Shown: positions 26,573 to 35,804, counted from the first letter of the stretch. The stretch is DNA of 64,000 nt from Flavobacterium cheongpyeongense (GCF_003202435.1 NZ_QJHK01000010.1:106960-170959), one strand, 5' to 3'. The notes: generated by a model not told the origin, from the sequence alone. Translations and numbers: made by a program.

Positions 26573-27124
26573 ATGAAAAACATATTTTCTCTATTAAAAC
26601 TTACTGCGGTTACTCTAATCTTATTCGCAGTTATTTATCCTCTTGCGATTTACGGAATCGCACAAATTGCTCCCAATCAAGGAAAAGGAGAAACTATTTC
26701 AGCTAACGGAAAAGTAGTTGGTTATCAGAAAATCGGACAAAAGTTCGATAAGTCGAATTATTTCTGGGGAAGACCTTCGGCTGTTGATTACAATGCTGCC
26801 GGAAGTGCCGGAAGCAATAAAGGGCCGAGCAATGCTGAATATTTGGCTTTGGTTCAAAAAAGAATTGATACACTTTTACTTGTTCATCCTTATTTGAAAA
26901 AATCTGAAATACCAGCTGATATGGTTACAGCTTCCGGAAGTGGTTTAGATCCGAATATTTCTCCTCAAGGCGCTTTGATTCAGGTGAAACGTGTGGCTAA
27001 GGAAAGAAATTTAGCTGAAGCTAAAGTAAAAGCTTTAGTTGATTCTAAAATTAATACAGCTCTTGTTGGACCAGAAACAGTGAATGTTTTGGAATTGAAT
27101 ATAGCGCTGGATAAGCTTCGCTAA
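26573..27124 (+). CDS. kdpC: potassium-transporting ATPase subunit KdpC
   Basis: A 183-residue subunit with one N-terminal membrane span (LLKLTAVTLILFAVIYPLAIYGI) and a periplasmic domain. Family motifs are YFWGRPSAVDYNAAGSAGSN, VTASGSGLDPNISPQ and ALIQVKRVAKERN. KdpC stabilises the KdpB-KdpA contact. It is the last kdpABC gene. In many Flavobacterium genomes the sensor KdpD follows, but here it lies 32 kb downstream. Confidence 0.96.
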   Translation: MKNIFSLLKLTAVTLILFAVIYPLAIYGIAQIAPNQGKGETISANGKVVGYQKIGQKFDKSNYFWGRPSAVDYNAAGSAGSNKGPSNAEYLALVQKRIDTLLLVHPYLKKSEIPADMVTASGSGLDPNISPQGALIQVKRVAKERNLAEAKVKALVDSKINTALVGPETVNVLELNIALDKLR

Positions 27125-27177
27125 AAAAGGTTTTGAGGTTCTGAATCGAAGGTACTAAAGTTTTTCTATACGCATTC

Positions 27178-27278
27178 TTGTCATTTCGACGAAGGAGAAA
27201 TCTTCGCAAGAAGCTCCACAAAGAATGTCAATCTGTGGCGATCTAGCAACGAAGATTTCTCCTTCGTCGAAATGACAA
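27178..27278. repeat. REP-like element, perfect 29-bp inverted repeat
   Basis: The arm 27178-27206 (TTGTCATTTCGACGAAGGAG then AAATCTTCG) is perfectly complementary to 27250-27278 around a 43-nt spacer. This is the TCATTTCGACGAAGGAG type of palindromic intergenic repeat. It can fold into a very stable hairpin after kdpC and may end the kdp transcript or protect its 3' end. Confidence 0.9.
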
Positions 27279-27310
27279 ACTAAACGTGAAACTAAATTTT
27301 AAAAATAATA

Positions 27311-27337
27311 CCTACAAGGTTTTGAAAACCTTGCAGG
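27311..27337. repeat. short palindromic repeat (CTACAAGGTTTT type)
   Basis: CCTACAAGGTTTT pairs with AAAACCTTGCAGG across a single G, one wobble. It is a small intergenic hairpin of a type I associate with Flavobacterium genomes. Confidence 0.65.
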
Positions 27338-27367
27338 AAACAAAACACCTTTTTTATCCCAAATGCC

Positions 27368-27454
27368 CTAGCCCCGATAGTAGTGGAAATCCTTTTGCTG
27401 GCTTCTTTAGCCGGCAAAAGATTGAAACGGATAGCGGGATTAGCTCCTGAAAAA
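27368..27454. repeat. dispersed repeat family A, copy 1
   Basis: CTAGCCCCGATAG, then ATCCTTTTGCTGGC pairing with GCCGGCAAAAGAT, then GGATAGCGGGATTAGCTCC and TGAAAA. Copies with the same order of blocks lie at 35530-35624 (same strand) and 63802-63880 (inverted). Confidence 0.8.
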
Positions 27455-27473
27455 TATACTGCCAAACAGCTAG

Positions 27474-27585
27474 AATTTCAAGAGGCTATCGCGCCTTTTT
27501 TTTGTAGTCATATCTTATAGAATTTAATTATATTCGTAAGATACAAAATAATCAAATGCGCTACCGAAGGTTTAGTTCAACAGCC
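27474..27585 (-). mobile_element. internally deleted derivative (about 110 bp) of the Int-IS91 element
   Basis: Left part AGAATTTCAAGAGGCTATCG then CGCC matches 57212-57235 at nearly every base. Right part from TTTTTTTGTAGTCATATCTT to GGTTTAGTTCAACAG matches 59090-59168. In the element at 57212-59170 these ends are separated by about 1.9 kb of recombinase and transposase sequence. The junction lies at a shared T-run followed by G(A/T)AGTC. Read on the minus strand it keeps the recombinase leader and first codons (ATGACTACAAAA) fused to the element's far end. Confidence 0.75.
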
Positions 27586-27928
27586 ACAACAACGGATTTG
27601 GGTAATAAGCTTAATAGAAAGTTGGTTTTGTATTTGGGATGATTTGACAAATCCGAATAATGGGCTTAATTTAGTACCAAACCACTAGCAGCAAGGGAAC
27701 ACTAGTAGTAATTTCTACTAGACTCACGCCCTAAGCTAACGGCTGAAATGAAAAATAAAGGTACCTAATAAGAAGAAAAAACTTTGTAAATATTTGATTT
27801 ACAAAACATCAAAAAAACGTTAGTTCTAATTTTACAAAACCGACACAAATAGAACAAAACTGATGCAGAATGAACAAAAAATTAACACAAGAAATTATCA
27901 AAGGGTATAGAAAAAGAGACGTTTAAGT
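27586..27928. other. intergenic DNA without supported genes
   Basis: About 340 nt between the element remnant and the next ORF. I see only weak self-complementary stretches (an ACTAGTAGTAATTTCTACTAG palindrome-like block near 27703-27723) and no reading frame or known RNA. Confidence 0.5.
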
Positions 27929-28564
27929 ATGGAAATATTATTAGTATTAATTGTTTTATTTTTTGGATTTTTTATCTATGTTATTTTTTGGATTTTCAAA
28001 AACCCTTTAAGAAGAAAAACAGCATTGATTGCATCTGGTACGATTGCATCTCTATTAGTAATGTACAATCTATTTTTTGTTGATCATAGTATGAAATTCA
28101 TTCAATCAAAAGTTTACCCCAATTTATACCTTGTGGAAAATGAAATAAAGGATCGTGATTCTTTAAATAAACTAATCAAACAAATGGTTATTAAAAAAAT
28201 GAACAGTGAATTTATTGGCAGAGAAGAAAAATATAAGTCGAAATATCAATATACGCCTGATTCACCTTCAAGAACAGATTTATATTATTTCCTTAATTTT
28301 TATACCTATTTTGAAGGTTGGGGAACAAATCCATTTGGAGAAGCAGGAACTGCATATTTCATAGAAAACGAAGAAGACCCGGGTGGTTTTTCAAGCGAAG
28401 AATTAGACCATTATCGAAAATATAAAATTGCTGAATTCTATATTCGTTTTTGCGAAAAGGACACAGTAAATTATATTGGAATTCTTAAATATTATCGAAA
28501 TGACGAGATTACCAAAACAGACACAATAATAAATAAATGTGGCAGAACTCAAATAGAAAATTAG
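27929..28564 (+). CDS. hypothetical membrane protein
   Basis: A 211-residue protein with two N-terminal hydrophobic segments (about residues 3-25 and 32-52), then a charged extracytoplasmic or cytoplasmic domain. That domain contains KFIQSKVYPNLYLVENEIKDRDSL, GREEKYKSKYQYTPDSP and LYYFLNFYTYFEGWGTNPFGEAGTAYF. No family is recognised. It is AT-rich, isolated, and lies just inside the left bracket of the segment between kdpC and kdpD. Start ATG 27929 has no competing upstream start. Confidence 0.6.
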   Translation: MEILLVLIVLFFGFFIYVIFWIFKNPLRRKTALIASGTIASLLVMYNLFFVDHSMKFIQSKVYPNLYLVENEIKDRDSLNKLIKQMVIKKMNSEFIGREEKYKSKYQYTPDSPSRTDLYYFLNFYTYFEGWGTNPFGEAGTAYFIENEEDPGGFSSEELDHYRKYKIAEFYIRFCEKDTVNYIGILKYYRNDEITKTDTIINKCGRTQIEN

Positions 28565-29028
28565 ACTAAAAAAACTACAAATAATTGACTAGACGGCACC
28601 GTCCCAAACGAAACGGACTGCGCCTTTCTAATATTTATATTCACAAAGTATTTTTTTGTTCTTTTGGAAGTATAAATACTTCGCATTTCAATTCCTTCAC
28701 TTCTTCCTGATTGCAAACCAGCTTGCGACGTGCTAAGCGTTAGGGTTTCAATCCATAAGTAAGGGACTTTCACCTCTGAAAAATACACGTTGTACGATTT
28801 GTTTTCTAATCCGAAATTTGTATTTTCGAATTTCATCAAAGAGACAGCGCATGTTCTGCTCATGCAGAGTAAACAAAGCTATTACAAAGAATTTGGGTAA
28901 TTGGAGTAAAAATTTCGGTTTTTAATGGAAAGTTTTGGGCTTATAAATCCCCAACTTCTTAAAGCCTCTATACGTTATGAGAAATACTAAAGCAATCCTC
29001 GTCAAAAAAATGAAACGATAAAAAACAT
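28565..29028. other. intergenic DNA, no supported gene
   Basis: The only long frame (28561-28863, minus, 100 residues) has no recognisable motif and abuts the preceding stop, so I do not call it. A low-complexity A-rich stretch precedes the next gene. Confidence 0.4.
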
Positions 29029-29763
29029 ATGAAAATAATATTCAAACTTTTAATACTCTCTTTCGCCTTACAATCGTGTGAAAACAAAACAAACGTAAAT
29101 AAACAAAAAGATATAATTCAAGACACTATAAAAAGTACTTCTATAAAAGTTGATGAAAATCAAATTAAGGAAAAAAAACCTATTTTTTTTACAGATACCT
29201 TTGAATTTGAATACTATAATGATAATGGGGATTATATGTGGTTGTATGCAAAAAAAGACAAGAACAGTTATGGTTTTGTAAATGACAATAACAATCAGAG
29301 AAACCTTCTAAGAGGTGATATATGTGAAATTACATGGAAAAAAGATACAATATACATTGCTGGAGATGGAGAAACACCAAAACTTGCAGAATACCTGGTT
29401 TCTATTAAAAAAACTCAAGACGGAAATGTATCTAAATTTAGAAAAGAATATAAAAAAGAATTAAAATACCACTATTCCGACGAAAGTTATTCGAAAAGTG
29501 GTTTAGATGAATTATATCTTTCTGCTGAATTCTATATTGCAAACTCAAAAAATAAATTGATACAATCGGTTATTCAAAATAAAGAACAATTAGAGTATTC
29601 TATCGAAAGCCGGACAGAAAACAACAGATCCTTTCAGGTTTTGGGAATTGGCTATACTTTTGAGCATCGATTTACTATAATTCAATGGATATATATTGAT
29701 GTTGAAACACAAAAAATATATGAATATGATATAGCAAATGAAAAGTTAATTGAATTTAAATAA
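29029..29763 (+). CDS. hypothetical lipoprotein
   Basis: A 244-residue protein with a lipoprotein signal ending in LQSC (Cys17), a short Lys/Asn/Ile linker, and a body containing FFTDTFEFEYYNDNGDYMWLYAKKDKNSYGF, GDICEITWKKDTIYIAGDG and FEHRFTIIQWIYIDVETQKIYEYD. Alternating aromatic and charged residues suggest a beta-rich periplasmic or outer-membrane-attached domain. No family is recognised and no partner gene is close. Confidence 0.65.
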   Translation: MKIIFKLLILSFALQSCENKTNVNKQKDIIQDTIKSTSIKVDENQIKEKKPIFFTDTFEFEYYNDNGDYMWLYAKKDKNSYGFVNDNNNQRNLLRGDICEITWKKDTIYIAGDGETPKLAEYLVSIKKTQDGNVSKFRKEYKKELKYHYSDESYSKSGLDELYLSAEFYIANSKNKLIQSVIQNKEQLEYSIESRTENNRSFQVLGIGYTFEHRFTIIQWIYIDVETQKIYEYDIANEKLIEFK

Positions 29764-30277
29764 AAACCTGAATATAGCACCGAGCATGCCTGTAAAGTAC
29801 TCGTCGGTTCGTAAAGAGACAGGGTGAGTTCGATATAAACATCGTTTAAGCATTGATAACCAAGCTATTTTAAGCATTTCAAAATGATGGTAGTACTCAA
29901 ACTTGAATACTGTAAAATTGCCCAACAGCCTTTACGGATGCGACCAAAGGTAAACATCTCTTTGCGTATTTTTTTATACTCTTGTGAGAAGTAAATCGGT
30001 CAAAAGTCTCCCGGATTTTTAACAAGTGTTCTTATAAGCGCAATGAGGAATATAAATGAGTATTTTTTTACCCGTTGAGTGTAATTGATTGAAATTCTTA
30101 TTTGATATAAAAGCAAATAAATCAAAAAGTATAAATTTTAGTAAAACATCTTTATACTTTCAGTACTCCATGTCACGCTGATCAGAGTCAAAAGCTCTTT
30201 TGCAGGTAAACGGTTTCGACTCCGTTCAGCCTGACAACTATCCTGAATTACAGCTCAACAGGTTAAAATTTTAATAC
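29764..30277. other. 514-nt gap with repeat debris
   Basis: No supported ORF. It contains one copy of the CCCGTTGAGTGTAATTGATT repeat core (about 30071-30090) and, at 30171-30238, an imperfect REP-like palindrome: TGTCACGCTGATCAGAGTC on the left faces GACTCCGTTCAGCCTGACA on the right. The remaining sequence has multiple stops in all frames. Confidence 0.5.
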
Positions 30278-32056
30278 TTATTGATAACTGATTTTCTTAT
30301 CAGTTAAGGTTCTCATAAAAGCAATGAGCTGTTTTTTTTCCTGATCTGTTAATTTTAATTTGTCTTCGGGTAAGGTTTGATTCTCTAATGAAAAGCCTAA
30401 ACCTTTTCCTCCTCCTTCATTATAAAAATCGACAACCTCTTCAAGGGTTTTAAAAACACCATTGTGCATGTAAGGAGCTGTCAATGTTATGTTTCGTATA
30501 GTAGGCGTTTTGAAGGAATTCTTATGAATCGCTGCCCTTGTCAATTCATATTTACCTAAATCAGCATCTAATTGATTGTATTTATTTGGTACTCCAAGTA
30601 CTTCGCTTTCTGATTTTGTAAAACCGGGAGGGACAGTTCCGTTGGTTAACGGGATAAAATGACAGGTAGCACATTTGGCTTTACCGGCAAATAAATTAAA
30701 ACCTGCTTTTTCTTCAGCACTAAATGAAGTTTCATTACGCATATAACCATCAAATTTGGAATCATAGGAACTCAATGACCGAATGTAAGAACCCAGTGCA
30801 TTTTTTATGGCAAAGGCATCAATTTCTTTATTTGGAAATGCCTTTTGGAATTTGGTAGCATATTGTTGGTTTTTCTTTAAAGCATTGGCTGATTTTTCTA
30901 AAGAACCGTGCATTTCGTTTTCATTCATAATAACAGCTACGGCCTGATCTTCAAGATAGCTTACCCGTGAATCTGAGAAAAAAGCACGCTGAAAAGCAAT
31001 ATTGGACAAAGTAGGAGTATTTCTTTTGATTAAAGATTTGCCATCTATGGCCGTTGCTTTTTCCAAACCGTCTGAAAAGGCTTTGTCAGCATGATGACAG
31101 GAAGCACAGGAACGTGTATTGGTTCCGGACAAAATAGGATCGTTAAACAATTCCTGCCCTAATTTTATTTTTTCGGGAGTGGTTTTATAATCCGGGAATC
31201 CTGAGAAAGCCTCTGCGTCAAAAGCACCTTTTTCAAAAAGTGTTTGTGCTGTTGTTTTGAGACCCCTCACTTCTTTTAGAAATGGAATTTGTAGTTTTAT
31301 TTGAGCCTGATAAATGCTTTTGCTTAGTGGATTCGTAATTTCTCTGATAAAATAAGCCCTGTCAAAGGAATTGAAATTTTGATGCTGCTGTAGGTATTTT
31401 TTCCCTTTGTCTATGGTAGCCAATGTGGTTTGTAATTCTTTTATTTCAGATTGTGAAGCGTAAATTTTGCAATAGGATTTAATGCTTTCTAATGATGCTG
31501 CCGTTTCCGGAATGGAATTTTGTGCAATTGGTGAATCAAAACCGGTAATTCCCAAAGTAATGATTCTAAAAACCTCCAGTCGCATGGCATCGAAAATATG
31601 GGAATCGGTCAAAGTATTTGTTTGCGAAACTAAGTCTAGCCGATTTAAATTGGCTTTAAGAATTCCTAATTGATTTAAAAGTTCGGGTTTGTCTTTTTTA
31701 TTGTATTTCGGAAAAATAAATTCTTCAATTACCTGAAATCCTTCCGGAGGGACAGTTAAGTCTTCATCTGTTTCATACTCATCTAAAGCGGGACCATTTA
31801 TAGCTTTTGAAACGGTTGGAAAATAATATTCGCTTAAAATCTCCACTTTTTTATATGCTTCGTGCGATTTTAGGAACTGCTGTTGAATTTGTTTCGCAAA
31901 AGCATCCTCCTGAATAAGATGTTCCAGTTGCGTAACTTCTTTTTTCAAAGCAGCAATATCACTTTTAAACAAATTGTTGGTCAGTTCAACTGTCGTTTTA
32001 TGATCAGTACAGGAAAACAAGAGTAAAAATAAGGGAATAAATAAAAAAATTTTCAT
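30278..32056 (-). CDS. imelysin-like / di-haem cytochrome c peroxidase fusion lipoprotein
   Basis: A 592-residue lipoprotein (signal ending FSC, Cys16). The N-terminal ~250 residues are helical and imelysin/EfeO-like (ALKKEVTQLEHL, SKAINGPALDEYETDED). The C-terminal half is a MauG/CcpA-type di-haem peroxidase with two haem-attachment motifs, CASCH (about 317-321) and CATCH (about 462-466), plus RNTPTLSNIAFQRAFFSDSR and TPTIRNITLTAPYMHNG. It would act in the periplasm, reducing peroxide or oxidising a protein or metal substrate. ATG 32056 is chosen because it starts the lipoprotein signal; an ATG 36 nt upstream is less likely. The PhoX-like gene precedes it. Confidence 0.88.
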   Translation of the reverse strand: MKIFLFIPLFLLLFSCTDHKTTVELTNNLFKSDIAALKKEVTQLEHLIQEDAFAKQIQQQFLKSHEAYKKVEILSEYYFPTVSKAINGPALDEYETDEDLTVPPEGFQVIEEFIFPKYNKKDKPELLNQLGILKANLNRLDLVSQTNTLTDSHIFDAMRLEVFRIITLGITGFDSPIAQNSIPETAASLESIKSYCKIYASQSEIKELQTTLATIDKGKKYLQQHQNFNSFDRAYFIREITNPLSKSIYQAQIKLQIPFLKEVRGLKTTAQTLFEKGAFDAEAFSGFPDYKTTPEKIKLGQELFNDPILSGTNTRSCASCHHADKAFSDGLEKATAIDGKSLIKRNTPTLSNIAFQRAFFSDSRVSYLEDQAVAVIMNENEMHGSLEKSANALKKNQQYATKFQKAFPNKEIDAFAIKNALGSYIRSLSSYDSKFDGYMRNETSFSAEEKAGFNLFAGKAKCATCHFIPLTNGTVPPGFTKSESEVLGVPNKYNQLDADLGKYELTRAAIHKNSFKTPTIRNITLTAPYMHNGVFKTLEEVVDFYNEGGGKGLGFSLENQTLPEDKLKLTDQEKKQLIAFMRTLTDKKISYQ

Positions 32057-32137
32057 TTGAAAAAAGAACTTGATTACAAAAAACAAAACCACGATTCTTG
32101 TAATAGAACCGTGGACTTTGTGTAAAAATGGTGTAAT

Positions 32138-33595
32138 TTATCTGGCTAATCCTTTGATAACCACAATTTGACTCGCTTGTTTTTCAGAAGTACGAAGCGT
32201 ACCTCCGTCAACACCTTTGTATTTATCTCCTGTCCAGGTATGAGGCTGTACGCTTAATAAAAAGGTATCTTCGATGCCCAATTGTTCAGAAACATCAATT
32301 AGAGCGCCATATTCCCAGGATCCAAAAGCAGATGTTCCGCCTACGTTGTATTTAGCCGCATCAGTTGCTGTACGACGGTGGTCTAATTCTACAACCACTT
32401 TAAGTTGTTTTTTGGCAATATCATATTGATAAATGTAAGCATCATGTGTTTCATCTCCATAGCCATTGGCATCTTCCTCAACATAAACATAGTTTTTTGT
32501 CACACAAATATTGTCCGGATCCTGAAATTTTCCGGCAATTCCTGTACGATCATCTCCATCAAGAACAACTTCCAGCTTACCAGCCAATGGATTTGATTTG
32601 TCTAAATTTAATCTATAAACTCTGCCGTATTTTGTTCTTGAAGCATCAGCATTTGTTCCTGAAACAGCTTGTCCGGTTACATTAAAATAAATTTCACGAT
32701 CGGCATCATTTCCGCCTTTTCGGTAATCTAAATCTTCAACTCTTCCAAATTTAATAGCTTTTAGTGTATTTACTGAAACATTTATCTGAGCGCCGGTCAT
32801 TGTCGTATGATTGTCAATTTTCACAAAAGAAACAGGGTAGGTTTGACCTGTAACCATATCTTTCTCTTTTTGGTTATCGTCATTTCTTTTCATCATATAC
32901 AACGAACCATTTTCTAAATCGCCCACAGTATTGGATACGTACATAAAAACCTGCCCGCCATAAGTTCCTGAATCGTCATCGCCAATAACAATAACTGTTT
33001 TTCCTGAATAGGCAGATTTAGGCAAAGGCAAGGCATTTTCGGCACTTAATCTGCCTAATCCTGATAATTCTTTTGTTACCGATGCTCCTCCCACATTGGC
33101 ATAAGGATTTACACCATGTGTGCGGGATTCTTCACCAGATTCTCCACAAGTTAAATACAAAGGACCAAAACCATGTTCTAAAGGTGTTGCCATAGTAGCA
33201 CCGCATAATCTCCAGGTTCCCCCGTTAGAGTTTAGCAAATATTCTCCTTTTACCGGTTTGAATGTTTTGTCTAAAGTAATTCTTGAAACCGCAAAATTGT
33301 CTTCGTTGTTCACTAAAAATGTAAAAGTTCCATCTGAATTTTTTAATAAACCAGAGCCATCTGCCGAACCTCCAAAAACATAACCTGGACTTTCTGGTAA
33401 AACATCATCTGAAGTCAGCAGCGAAAATAATTCCAGGTTTTCAAAACCGGTTTGTTTTTTTAGTAATACAGGTGTTACAGATTGGTTACTCAATACAACA
33501 TCTGTTTTGGCAGCGGTATTATTATCGGATTTATCGTTATTATCGCAAGAAATTAGTGTTGCTAAAAATAACATTGGTAAAATAGTTTTTTTCAT
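32138..33595 (-). CDS. PhoX family (DUF839) lipoprotein
   Basis: A 485-residue lipoprotein (signal ending LISC, Cys17). The body has the PhoX/DUF839 beta-propeller pattern: YVFGGSADGSGLL, YLLNSNGGTWRLCGATMATP with GFGPLYLTCGESGEES, FGRVEDLDYRKGGNDADREIYFNVTG and FQDPDNICVTKNYVYVEEDANGYGD. PhoX proteins are calcium/iron-dependent alkaline phosphatases, but many Bacteroidota members lack proven activity. The glutamate- and aspartate-rich segments fit metal binding. It is first in a likely operon with the peroxidase gene 81 nt downstream, suggesting a joint metal- or phosphate-linked envelope function. Confidence 0.85.
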   Translation of the reverse strand: MKKTILPMLFLATLISCDNNDKSDNNTAAKTDVVLSNQSVTPVLLKKQTGFENLELFSLLTSDDVLPESPGYVFGGSADGSGLLKNSDGTFTFLVNNEDNFAVSRITLDKTFKPVKGEYLLNSNGGTWRLCGATMATPLEHGFGPLYLTCGESGEESRTHGVNPYANVGGASVTKELSGLGRLSAENALPLPKSAYSGKTVIVIGDDDSGTYGGQVFMYVSNTVGDLENGSLYMMKRNDDNQKEKDMVTGQTYPVSFVKIDNHTTMTGAQINVSVNTLKAIKFGRVEDLDYRKGGNDADREIYFNVTGQAVSGTNADASRTKYGRVYRLNLDKSNPLAGKLEVVLDGDDRTGIAGKFQDPDNICVTKNYVYVEEDANGYGDETHDAYIYQYDIAKKQLKVVVELDHRRTATDAAKYNVGGTSAFGSWEYGALIDVSEQLGIEDTFLLSVQPHTWTGDKYKGVDGGTLRTSEKQASQIVVIKGLAR

Positions 33596-33931
33596 CTTTT
33601 GGAGTTTAAATTTTTCACAAAGAAATGCGCTACATTTAAACTAAAAATGAATTATATATTACCAAAAGAATACTATTGATTGCGGATAATTTGTTAGAAC
33701 AAACAATTAATTTACATTCTAACACTTTCGGAATAAAAGCCTGGTTATTAATTAACTTAACCCGTTGGGTATAATTTTTTGTAGTAAAACAAATCATTCA
33801 CATATTACACAAGTCACTGAAATTCAAAATCTTGAATTGGTCAAATAAACGAATATCTATGTTAAATATAGTAAAAAAATTAGAGCTTTAGAAGTTATAA
33901 GCAAACAAAAACTCCTGTCATAAAATCAATA
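33596..33931. other. 336-nt gap with a repeat core
   Basis: A CCCGTTGGGTATAATTTTTT block at about 33761-33780 belongs to the CCGTTGGGTG dispersed repeat. The rest is AT-rich with no supported frame and presumably includes the PhoX-like gene promoter. Confidence 0.45.
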
Positions 33932-34087
33932 ATGATTGTTCATCCAGGAGAGAAAATAGTCTACTTTGATGTAAAAGAACCCTGGAAAGCCAATGTCTCT
34001 TTTGGAGGAAAAAAATTCAAAACATTATTAATTACCACCGCCAAAAAGTGTTTATACACTGGAGACGAACATTTGCGGAAAGAGTAA
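33932..34087 (+). pseudogene. fragment of an SMP-30/gluconolactonase-type gene (C-terminal end)
   Basis: A 51-codon frame contains EPWKANVSFGGKKFKTLLIT and then TAKKCLYT. This resembles the last blades of SMP-30/gluconolactonase propellers (ANV-FGG-D-KTL-IT-SLY). The rest of the gene is missing and nothing upstream continues it, so this looks like a decayed remnant. Similarity is by eye only. Confidence 0.5.
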
Positions 34088-34278
34088 TTGAAAACGGTAA
34101 TACATTTACACTTTTTAAAATAAGCTTTTACCCGATCATCAATAACAATAAGCCACAGTTATAAAAATTTAACTAAGTCTTTTGAATTACACTTTTCTGT
34201 TGCTCAAAACCAAAATAAAACAGTAAAAAAACTTCTGTTTTTGCTATTGGATATTTTTAAGTGTCCTCAATAAACTCT

Positions 34279-34719
34279 TTACCTCAAATCCTTCTTAATC
34301 ACCAAATATTTTAAATCGGTTTTTCCGGCATTGCTTATTCCGTGTTCAGCATTTGGAGGGCAATATAAGCTTGTATTGGGACCAACAACAACTGTTTTTC
34401 CGTCTAAATAAAAAGAAGCAGAACCTTCTAAAATATAGAAAAACTCTTCTTCGGGATGATGATGCGGCGCGTGTGTTGATTTCCCAGGCTCGACGATACT
34501 CATTTTGAGCGTATTTTCCTGAGTGAAGTTTTTATCGCCAAACCAATATTGGTAGCCTGCTTTTGTTTTTGTGGCTTTATCTAACTCAAAATGATTCACA
34601 CAGTTTTCAATTGAATATTTTATATCAGTTGGGGTTGTTTCGTTTTTTGCCTCCTGAGCCTTTGTTGATTGTACAATTAAAGTAACAATCGCAATTTTTA
34701 TAAATGTTACTGGCTTCAT
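34279..34719 (-). CDS. secreted cupin domain protein
   Basis: A 146-residue protein with a signal peptide (to about residue 22, STKAQE) and a single cupin barrel. The metal motif HAPHHHPEEEFFYILEGSASFYLDGK gives the His/His/Glu ligands, and PPNAEHGISN carries the final His. Single-domain secreted cupins are often sugar- or metabolite-binding or isomerase-like; the substrate is unknown. It stands alone between repeat-rich gaps. Confidence 0.85.
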   Translation of the reverse strand: MKPVTFIKIAIVTLIVQSTKAQEAKNETTPTDIKYSIENCVNHFELDKATKTKAGYQYWFGDKNFTQENTLKMSIVEPGKSTHAPHHHPEEEFFYILEGSASFYLDGKTVVVGPNTSLYCPPNAEHGISNAGKTDLKYLVIKKDLR

Positions 34720-34985
34720 TTTTTATTTTTCTGTAATAATACAAAAATGATTATAATAAATCTAAAACTTAATTACGCTACAGGTAAATGTTCCTTATAT
34801 TACTTCAAAGACCTTCAAAATGTTAAGATTTATAATTTGTTCAACATTTTTGGTAGAAAGCTTGGCTGAGCAAATAAAGAAAATGTTTGGATGTCATACT
34901 GAGCCATAAAATTCCCAGTCAATATCATTCTAAAAAATTAAAATTGCATACCGGATTAATTGAACTATCTTTATCAAAAACACAA

Positions 34986-35411
34986 ATGAACAAGGGTGGC
35001 CCAATTATTATTATTGAAGACGATTTAGATGATCAGGATATTTTAACTGATGTATTTAATGAACTTGATTATAAAAATGAAATTATCTTTTTTGCTGAGG
35101 GCGAAAAAGCTTTAGAATATTTAACCACCACAGAAATTGAGCCTTTTATCATTTTTTCAGACATTAATATGCCCAGGCTAAGTGGAATTGAACTGCGGGA
35201 AAAAATCCATCAAAATGAAGATTTAAGACTTAAGTCCATTCCATACTTGTTCTTTACCACAAGCGCTGAACAAAGTCATGTTGTCGATGCTTATTCTAAA
35301 TCTATTCAAGGATTTTTTGTAAAGCCTACTGATTATAATGAAATCAAACAAACAATTAAAACAATTGTAAGTTACTGGGAAGCCTGTGTATCTCCAAACT
35401 ACGTTAAATAA
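34986..35411 (+). CDS. single-domain response regulator
   Basis: A 141-residue CheY-like receiver: acidic pocket IIIIEDDLDDQDIL at the N terminus, phosphoacceptor Asp in IIFSDINMPRLSG, the conserved Thr/Ser in LFFTTSAE, and the Lys in GFFVKPTDY. There is no output domain, so it probably acts through protein contact, as with many Bacteroidota receivers linked to bacteriophytochrome or hybrid kinases. ATG 34986 is chosen because MNKGGPIIIIEDD starts the fold; a frame opening 99 nt upstream would add a non-homologous tail. Confidence 0.88.
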   Translation: MNKGGPIIIIEDDLDDQDILTDVFNELDYKNEIIFFAEGEKALEYLTTTEIEPFIIFSDINMPRLSGIELREKIHQNEDLRLKSIPYLFFTTSAEQSHVVDAYSKSIQGFFVKPTDYNEIKQTIKTIVSYWEACVSPNYVK

Positions 35412-35761
35412 ATACACGGCAAACAAATACAATACTAAAAATTTGGTATCCGGAATTGATTTTTTTTTAAGATATATGGATTGGATAGTTATTTTCTGTG
35501 AAAAATTATGAAAACAAGATGTCCTTTATCTAGCCCAGATGAGAACGGCATCCTTTTTTGTCTCGTTTTTTTCTAACGGGATAAAAAAGATATAGTGTAG
35601 AGCAGGACTAAAGCTTCTGAAAAACAAATAAAAATCTGCTACAAAAAAATAAAAATCTTAAAACCCCAATAAATCAAGGCTTAGGAACTTATTTAGAACA
35701 GGCTGATTGTACTATAAGAAAAAATTATGACAGAATTATAGTGTAATTCGAAAAACCGTCC
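35412..35761. repeat. gap holding dispersed repeat family A, copy 2 (35530-35624)
   Basis: TCTAGCCCAGATGAGAACGG, ATCCTTTTTTG, a spacer, AAAAAAGATATAG and AGCAGGACTAAAGCTTCTGA reproduce the block order of copy 1 at 27368. The rest of the gap is AT-rich with no ORF. Confidence 0.7.
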
Positions 35762-35769
35762 TACATTTG
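35762..35769 (+). promoter_or_regulatory. -7 promoter element of the TetR gene
   Basis: TACATTTG matches TAnnTTTG and directly abuts the operator-like palindrome at 35770-35795, 36 nt before the TetR start codon. Confidence 0.65.
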
Positions 35770-35795
35770 CCTAACAGTGTTAAACCATTTAATAC
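35770..35795 (+). promoter_or_regulatory. candidate TetR operator, copy 1 (autoregulation)
   Basis: It contains the perfect 11-bp palindrome TAACAGTGTTA followed by an ATTTAATAC tail, and spans the predicted transcription start of the TetR gene. Four related 26-bp copies lie between the TetR gene and the efflux operon. Confidence 0.7.
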
Positions 35796-35804
35796 TTATT
35801 CAAA

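Noticed and set aside
28561..28863. 100-residue minus-strand ORF
   Set aside because: No recognisable motif or signal, it abuts the preceding stop and has unremarkable composition; treated as a chance frame.
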